Part shown: piece after piece, positions 57,442-64,000 of the stretch
Position numbering within the stretch: position 1 is the stretch's first letter
Layout: every line of letters begins with the position of its first letter
Source: Daldinia sp. FL1419
Lineage: Eukaryota > Ascomycota > Sordariomycetes > Xylariales > Hypoxylaceae
DNA length: 64,000 nucleotides
Reading direction: 5' to 3'
NCBI GenBank assembly: GCA_025201765.1
Contig: MU623431.1
Location: forward strand, 89,793-153,792
Notes under the pieces: model-generated
The model's database searches: none
What the model saw: only the letters and a program-made list of their open reading frames with translations
What the model was told of the DNA's origin: nothing
Program-made: the position numbers and the translations under genes

Positions 57442-58241
57442 ACTTGTGAGCTGGCCATAGATGGCTGCTGTAGAATAAAAAAAATAATAATAATACAAAA
57501 ATGAATCGGGTCGAGTAGATCATCTCGGTAGCTTGAATACTACTTTTGTACAAATAGAAGTATATTTAAGTCAGAAGCAACAATACTGAGGTAGGTAGCA
57601 AAGCGTCAAGATGGAAATACTATCGTTGACGATTTGCGACTGTGATCAAGATGCTGCCTACATCTATCGCCATAGATTTCAAATAAGACTAGGAATTATT
57701 ATAATTTGAATCAAACTAGGCCTAAGATACCTCGAAGTAGTATCATTTCGCAAAATCTCGCAAACCAAAACACGATCGCGAAGTGTGTTCGGAAACATCG
57801 TCTTCTTCATAGCGACGCGTCAAGGCGCCAACCACAATGAAAACAGAGTATGAAAAGCAAAAATTACGCCCACTACGATCCACGAGGGATAATAGAAGAG
57901 GGTCAGCTCCGCGCTGTGCAATGCAGGCTTCTCCCCTTAAGAATCCTCATTCTTGAGCGAGGATTCTTCAGACAAGGTAAGTATGAAGAAGAAAGGAAAA
58001 GAAAGAGGAAGAGAGAAGCTCGAGAGCGAGAATTAAATATTCGCTCAAGGTGGGTCCAAGGGAGCTAGTGGGGTTAGCCAAACAAAAGAGGGGTGTGATT
58101 AACAAACTGTTAGTCACAAACTGATAATGCAATCGATAAGATTAATTTCTTTCTTTTCCTTTGGTCGCAATCTATTTTTTTTTTCTTGAACATGCACATT
58201 GAATTCACCCCACTCAGAATTCAAGGTCACAACCAAACACA
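57442..58241. other. Intergenic region with a perfect hairpin
   Basis: No gene seen. A 10-bp perfect inverted repeat (AAGAATCCTC at 57939-57948, GAGGATTCTT at 57959-57968) with a 10-nt loop lies within it, about 270 bp upstream of the AC40 start. Its role is unknown. Confidence 0.5.
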
Positions 58242-59450
58242 ATGGCACCTTCGTCAGGACGGCGGCAACCGCCAAGCGCGGAAGAACTAGACGAGCGTAC
58301 GGTATGTTTTATCTATAATGAGATTGATGTTTTGCAAAAGGGTTTATTCTGACTTGTAAGCTAGATCGTAGGTATCAACAAGGAAACGGTCACAAACACA
58401 GTCGCTACCGATTACCCGGATAACTACGCGAATGAAGAGAACGCCTGGGACAAGGACGCCTTCCGCAAGAGCTTCAGGATACAATGGCACCAAAATGAGC
58501 AATTCGAGGCTCAGTTCTCGCTCATCGGCGTTGACGCTTCTATAGCAAATGCCTTCCGCCGAATTCTCATCTCCGAGATTCCTACCCTCGCTATCGACGT
58601 AGTCTACATTCACAACAACACCTCCGTGATCCAGGACGAAGTTCTCGCTCACAGATTAGGTCTTATTCCTTTTACCGGTGGTAAGAAGGGTTTACGAGAA
58701 TGGATGCGGTTCTGGCGCCGACCGGCTGAGGGGGAGGGACCTTACGATACTACTTTTGACAACAACACAGTGTGTCTTAAACTCAAAGCTCAATGCACGC
58801 ATAACAAGAACGCACCGCCCAACTCCAAGGACCCCAAGGAGTTATACCACAACGCCCACTTATACGCCAAGGACATCACATTCGAGATGCTCGGCGCGCA
58901 ACCCAAGTTCTTCTCTGGCGAAGACGCTATCCGCCCCTTCAACCCGGACATTCTAATCGCCAAGATGCGTCCGGGCCAGGAAGTCGACATCGAGATGCAC
59001 ATGCACAAAGGGTACGGCTGGGACCACGCCAAGTGGTCGCCTGTGGCCACCGCCAGCTACCGTCTTATGCCCACCATCAAGATCACGCAACCTATCCTCG
59101 GCGACGATGCCAAGAAGTTCGCGCAGTGCTTCATGGACGGTGTAATCGGCCTCGAGCCCGTAACAAAGCAAGAAGCGCGACAAAAAGGCAGCGGGTACGA
59201 GGGCCACGAAGGCGAACTGAAGGCCGTAGTAAAAGACCCGATGCGCGATACGGTCAGCCGAGAGGTGCTGCGACATCCGGAATTCGAGGGCAAGGTTAAG
59301 CTTGGTAGGAGACGGGATCACTTCATCTTCTCGATCGAGAGCACGGGACAGTGGGATAGCGACGAGTTGTTCCTCGAGTCGGTCAAGACCCTGAAGAAGA
59401 AGTGCCAGGTCCTCCGGCCGCAGGTCACGAATATGGTCTACACGTACTAG
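58242..59450 (+). CDS. rpc40: RNA polymerase I and III subunit AC40/RPAC1 (381 aa)
   Basis: Alpha-like assembly subunit shared by Pol I and Pol III (Rpc40/RPAC1). Exons 58242-58301 and 58365-59450. The N-terminal domain has the dimer-type strands FRIQWHQNEQFEAQFSLIG and ANAFRRILISEIPTLAIDVV, then NNTSVIQDEVLAHRLGLIP, the signature shared with bacterial alpha and Rpb3. The insert domain contains the conserved PFNPDILIAKMRPGQEVDIE. The C-terminal part includes FIFSIESTGQWDSDELF and a final helix LETLKKKCQ-like segment (VKTLKKKCQVLRPQ). Intact and full length. No metal-binding cluster is needed in this family. Confidence 0.95.
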
Positions 59451-60410
59451 ATGGCTCTGCTCTTATAGATGTCTTTTCTGGTATATCTATAGATGAGGAT
59501 AGATTCGCGTTAGGCCGTACCTATATACCTCCCACCTACATAATGAAGCGAGTGGCAGGAGCGGCGGCCGTGGTGGGAGGAGTGGAGTGGCTTTGCCTAT
59601 CTCGCTTTTACGAGAATGCGCGCGTGCATGCATGTACGGAGTTCATTTATTCATTTCGATTCGTGATTCGTGACACCCAACGGCGGCGTTTGGAAAAAAT
59701 GGAACTGGTTTCGCTAGGTCAAAATAAGGCAAAGAAATAAAATGCTATGGAAAGAACGGCAATACGTGTTTTACGTTTTATGTGAATGATTAGGTACCTA
59801 GTGCAATGTATTGTCAAAATATCGAGTTGCATCTATCCTTAGCCCGATGTCATTAGTCACTAGGTACATATTCCCTCCTCTTAGAATCCAGAAACTGGAA
59901 AGTACGAAGTACTGTGGGAAGGTATAAATACCTCTCCTAGGGAGGTCTCCACTCTAGAATTTCTTAAGAATTCAACACACTTAACTAGGTATATTTCGTC
60001 TCTCTTTATCTTGGACATTTAGTCCGCTATTTACCATCATGGATATTATTGCAGCATATTTAGGCTTAGTTAATTAGCTCACCCCTTCTCCTGAATAGGA
60101 AATTGTCCTCACTGCAATATCTATTAAGCCCTGCGGTCCTGATGCGTAAGCAGTGCCATCGATTTAGAATGCTGTATTAGACGATCAGGTCTGGAGCTCT
60201 ATTGATATTAGATGTATTTGTTCTATCTACAAGGAAAGGGGGATCACTTACTCTTAGTTTATGTAGTAAGATATTGCTTAGGTCCTGAAAAGTCTGGGGC
60301 ACCGACGCTTCCTGCATTCCCGGAGAGCGTTACCAATAAAAATCATGAATTCGTTTCATTTAAGATTCAGAGTTATGTTCCAAGCATAGGGATATAAAAG
60401 GGCTATGAAG
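59451..60410. other. Convergent intergenic region
   Basis: About 960 bp between the AC40 and palC stops. A purine/pyrimidine-mixed region with some frames near 59458-59740, judged non-coding. TACCTA-type sequence occurs at 59794-59801. Confidence 0.5.
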
Positions 60411-61909
60411 TTAGTAGTAAGACAACCTCGCGGGGGCGTTCCGGTATTCTTCGCTGGTGCTAAAGAATGAGTCGACCGGCGTCGCAGCAGCCGTCCTCTC
60501 CTCGTCATCCGAACTCTCCTCCTCGCCGAGGTAATTATCTGGCACATCCGGCGGAGCGCGCATACCCTCTAGAGATTCTCTCGAAAGTTCTGGGAGCTGA
60601 TATGGTTTTATGGTATGCATATCTCTCCCAGATGGAAGAGTAGCCAGCAAAGTACCCGGCTCCGGGACGGTTTGGGTGAGCATCTATTCTTGCGTAAGTT
60701 ATTGAAGAATTAGGGTTTTTTTTTGGTTAGACTTACGGTATCGTTGACTTTGGTCCATTTCTCATTCAACATCTCAATGACTCGTGTCTCCTCTAGCTTG
60801 CCAGCGTCCGTACCCCAATTAGTACCCCTTTCAATCTTCTTGTCTTCTCTCCTCTCAGTCCAGTCCTTCTTCATACGACTAAGGCTAAGGCCCTTTTTGG
60901 CCTCCTTTCGCTCAACGCCTAGTTCTTGAAGACCGCACCGTAGCCAGCCCAGCGCGTTACCTGTTTGGCCTGACAGTTCGGCGTCGATACCGAAGAACCG
61001 ACATGCCTTTGCGCGACTGGTCTTCCGGAAGTCTTCTAGATACTGTAGTAGCCCCTCGTTAAGTTTGGGGGATCCTTTCCCGGTCGACTTGCATAACGAA
61101 GATGCTTGAGCTGCGTGGTCTGCGGCCGCGAGGCATAGTCGAGCAAACAGGTGAGCTCGCACTTTGGGTATCTCGGGAGCCTTGTACATCCACTCCCGGT
61201 CGTTATCGTTGCGGTCTTGGGCAACGACAGCCGGGTATGGGTCATCCTTAAGGACTGCAAGTAATGTAGCCTCGGCCAAGGCAAGTGAGGCCATAGCACG
61301 GGTAGTGGACTGTGATATATCAGGGCAAGGGGGCGCTGTACTAAGACTTTCTGCTCGTCGAGCAACATAGTCGTGTACCGACGCCGCATCTAGAAGATAT
61401 CTCATAGCTGTTGTGATTATTTTAGTGCGCTCCTGTGTACTGAGAGGCGAGCCCGAGGTAACGTATAGTGGATGTAGCGTGTAGCGAGCGAGTAGGGTAT
61501 TAGTATATCCCAGGGTTGAAAGGGTAAAAAACAGTTCATATTCCAAGGACTGCATTTTAACCCGGGATACTTGTTTGCCAGGTATAGCATAGTCGGATAA
61601 TGTAGGTCGCCATTGGACAGTAGGGGTAGATGTCAAGACCACATTAACCTGCTCGTTAGAAACCGACTTGTCACTCAAACCGGCGTCGATCGCAAGGAGA
61701 CATGGAAGATAGTCATTTAAATTGGAGATTACTGCAGGTAAATTTGGACCTTGAGAGGGAGCTGGTAACCGTTTATGCTTCTTGACGGAGTCACTCAAAA
61801 CCCCACGATACGTGCTCGCCCTAAGAGCCAAGGAGGGGTGCGATTCGCAGGCGATACAATCGGAGAAGTAGAAGGGTTTTGTAGTGGGTAGTATAAACTG
61901 AAAAGGCAT
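60411..61909 (-). CDS. palC: PalC, pH-response regulator with BRO1 domain (481 aa)
   Basis: Component of the ambient-pH signalling complex at the plasma membrane. It connects the PalH/PalF receptor side to ESCRT-III and the PalA/PalB proteolysis of the PacC factor. Exons 61909-60737 and 60683-60411. The BRO1 domain fills most of exon 1: MPFQFILPTTKPFYFSDCIA, ASTYRGVLSDSVKKHKRLP, LEYELFFTLSTLGYTNTLLA, SLALAEATLLAVLKDDPYPA. The C-terminal region (LPELSRESLEGMRAPPDVPD, then acidic EEESSDDEE) is typical of PalC. The ATG at 61909 is chosen because the extension upstream opens with TTG. PacC-type regulation of alkaline genes is known for the pathway; nothing in this promoter is diagnostic. Confidence 0.93.
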
Positions 61910-62396
61910 CTTCTTGGTTAGGCTGCTGGGAAACAATTGAATAATAAATAATAATATCTCAGATAAGTCAACTAAGGTTAGAGAGAATGAACTTGGAATA
62001 CTTTTGACGAGGAGGACTTTCTTGAGTTGAGGTTACAGCAGCCAAGTCGCTTGGCTCGATAGGTAAGCCTCGAGCCTGAGCTGTTCACTTCCAATCCGAT
62101 ATGCGAGAAAGCTGCACCTGTAAACCCAAAAAATTCACCAATCGGAATTCGATAAGCCATATAAGCGAATGCTTAGTCATATGACTTGAGTTTGCAGGTA
62201 GGTAGCTACCTAGCTACCCTACGTTTCCTAACTGCTTGTCTTCAATAATTAAGACTTCTATTCTTGGAGTGTTCCTAGTTATTAGATTACCAAATAAGAA
62301 TCCACATGATAAATGAGTATAAATTGGGTTAACTAGTTGATACAATATATATCGTTACTAGTTTTTTTTAGATGAGCCGCTTCGCAGTTCATCCCA
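61910..62396. other. Intergenic region before the AT-rich tail
   Basis: Upstream region of palC. A nested TAGGTAGGTAGCTACCTAGCTACC palindrome lies at about 62196-62218. A 60-codon frame on the minus strand at 61978-62160 is not supported. The sequence passes into the AT-rich tail at about 62397. Confidence 0.5.
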
Positions 62397-64000
62397 TTTT
62401 TATTATTTTACACTTCTAATCAATTTTAAATACTTCTATACAATTTTATTTAAACCTTTTCTATTTTTTTATTTATTATATAATAATATTATATTATTCT
62501 TTTACTTTATTAATAAATTATATAATAAAATTATATTATTCTTTTTTTTTATTAATAAATTATTATATTATATAATTATAAATTTCTATTTTAAATTTAA
62601 ATTAAAATTATTCTTTTTTAAATATTTCTTTATATTTTTTATAATATAATTAAATCTATTTTAATTATTTTTAATTTTATTTTTTAATATATATTTATTA
62701 TATAATAAAATTAAATTCATATTTTTATAAATTATATTTTAATAAATTTATCTATATTAATATTTTATTTTTAATAATAATTATAATTAATTTATTTTAA
62801 ATAAGATTTTTTAAAAGTTTATAAGAACTATGAATCTTATATTATATATTATATAATTAAACAAAATTTTATAATTATTATTAAATTTAAATTTCTTTAA
62901 ATCTTAATTAATATTTTATAATGATTCTTAATATTTATTCTAATCTAATCTTAATATATAAAATTATTGCTAATGAAACAAATACTTCAAAGGTGCCTAC
63001 AATATCTTCCAACTAGATTAGAAAATATATCCAACCTATTATAAAAGAAAATAAAAATAAGGATATTCAGTTTTTAAAAAATCTTTAATTAATAATTGGT
63101 AATTTTAATTAGGACCTTATATCTACTTTTACTTAAAATCTTCATAATAAACTATACTTCCCCCTTTTATATAATTTAATCTTTAAAATAAATAATCTAC
63201 CCAAAAAAATATCCTTTAATCTTAAGATTAATATCAATTATATACTTTATATAACTTAATATCTTAAATGAATTTAAAAAATATATATTAATAATATCAT
63301 TATTAATATAATAAATAATTTTAATATATATTTTATTATTTTTATTTTTAATTATATTATTTTAAATATTAATAAAATTTATAATTTATTATTAAATAAT
63401 ATTTATTTCTTTAATTTTTTTATAAAAATCAAAAATATTATCTTTATAATTTATAATTAAATATTATCCCTATTAATAATTATAAAAATAATTTTATCCC
63501 CTTTTATATTTTTATCTATACTAATCATAAATATTTACTATATTCAACTATTTATAGATCCATAATCAGAATTATTCTTCCACCAAATATAACATATTTA
63601 TACTATATAAAAAATAATAATACCTTTTATTATTATATTATTATCCCTAATCATTTTAATAGAATTTATACCTCCTACCATTACAATAATAATAATAATA
63701 AATATTTACACTAATTTAATATATATTTTTATTATTAATTTTTATTAATCATTACCAAAAAATAAATTAATATATTATAATTTTATTTAAATATAATAAA
63801 ATAAAAGGTATTTTTATTATTATATTAATAGGTAAATTAATACCATCCCAATCTAAATTAATTAATAATAATAACACTTTACCATTATTTTATAAATTTA
63901 AAATCATTTAATAAAAAATTAAAAAATTAAATAATATAATTAATTAAATTAAATAAAATATAAAAGTAAATATTATATATTTTTATTAATTTTAAAGAAT
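62397..64000. other. AT-saturated tail, likely RIP-mutated repeat
   Basis: From about 62397 to the window end nearly all bases are A or T. The boundary is abrupt, after GAGCCGCTTCGCAGTTCATCCC. Remaining C residues mostly sit in CC or CT contexts and CpA is rare, consistent with repeat-induced point mutation. All frames are full of stops; no gene or recognisable transposon domain survives. Confidence 0.7.

Noticed and set aside
61978..62160. 60-aa minus-strand ORF upstream of palC
   Set aside because: Short, no recognised motif, and lies in the promoter area of palC.

Overview
This is a nuclear contig from a filamentous ascomycete (Pezizomycotina, most likely Sordariomycetes; the order cannot be fixed from sequence alone). 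The evidence is short 48-110 nt spliceosomal introns with GTAAGT/GTATGT donors and CTAAC/CTAAT-like branch sites, genes packed on both strands, fungus-specific families (palC, Rmt2, eisosome Pil1, 2EXR, DUF3500, PITH-thioredoxin) and an AT-saturated tail that looks RIP-mutated. I reconstructed gene models by hand, checking that every splice junction preserves frame. Coordinates for spliced genes are the outer limits and the exons are given in the text.

Layout. 1-9.3 kb is the accessory-looking end: a full-length ABCA-type transporter, a decayed FAD-dependent monooxygenase and a Rid-family protein. 9.3-12.6 kb has no convincing gene. 12.6-19.9 kb holds a PRA1/Yip3 Rab-acceptor protein, a disordered basic/acidic protein, an unrecognised single-span membrane protein, a 582-bp Mutator-type MITE with a perfect 9-bp target duplication, a J-domain protein and a thioredoxin-PITH protein. 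19.9-28.8 kb is gene-poor with simple repeats, and carries a 2EXR protein and a DUF3500 protein. 28.8-50.9 kb is dense housekeeping: SWR1 ATPase, complex I NDUFB8-type subunit, an unrecognised 619-aa fungal protein, VTC4 polyphosphate polymerase, Rmt2 arginine methyltransferase, hexokinase and the oligosaccharyltransferase subunit Ost1. 50.9-54.1 kb contains a scaffold gap (10 N) flanked by a corrupted duplicate, and a tiny His-rich protein. 54.1-61.9 kb carries a Pil1/Lsp1 eisosome protein with an intron inside its start codon, COQ6, the RNA polymerase I/III subunit AC40 and the pH-signalling protein PalC. From about 62.4 kb the sequence collapses to almost pure A+T up to the window end.

The genes do not form one pathway. 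Two small themes recur: plasma-membrane/pH/phosphate homeostasis (VTC4, Pil1, PalC) and mitochondrial respiration (NDUFB8, COQ6). No operon, CRISPR array, rRNA or convincing tRNA was seen. The most distinctive observations are the MITE, the split start codon, the stop-free 3n introns, the dispersed TACCTAGGTA palindromes that sit only between genes, the gap artefact and the RIP-like tail. I found no clear evidence of a wholly new biological system.
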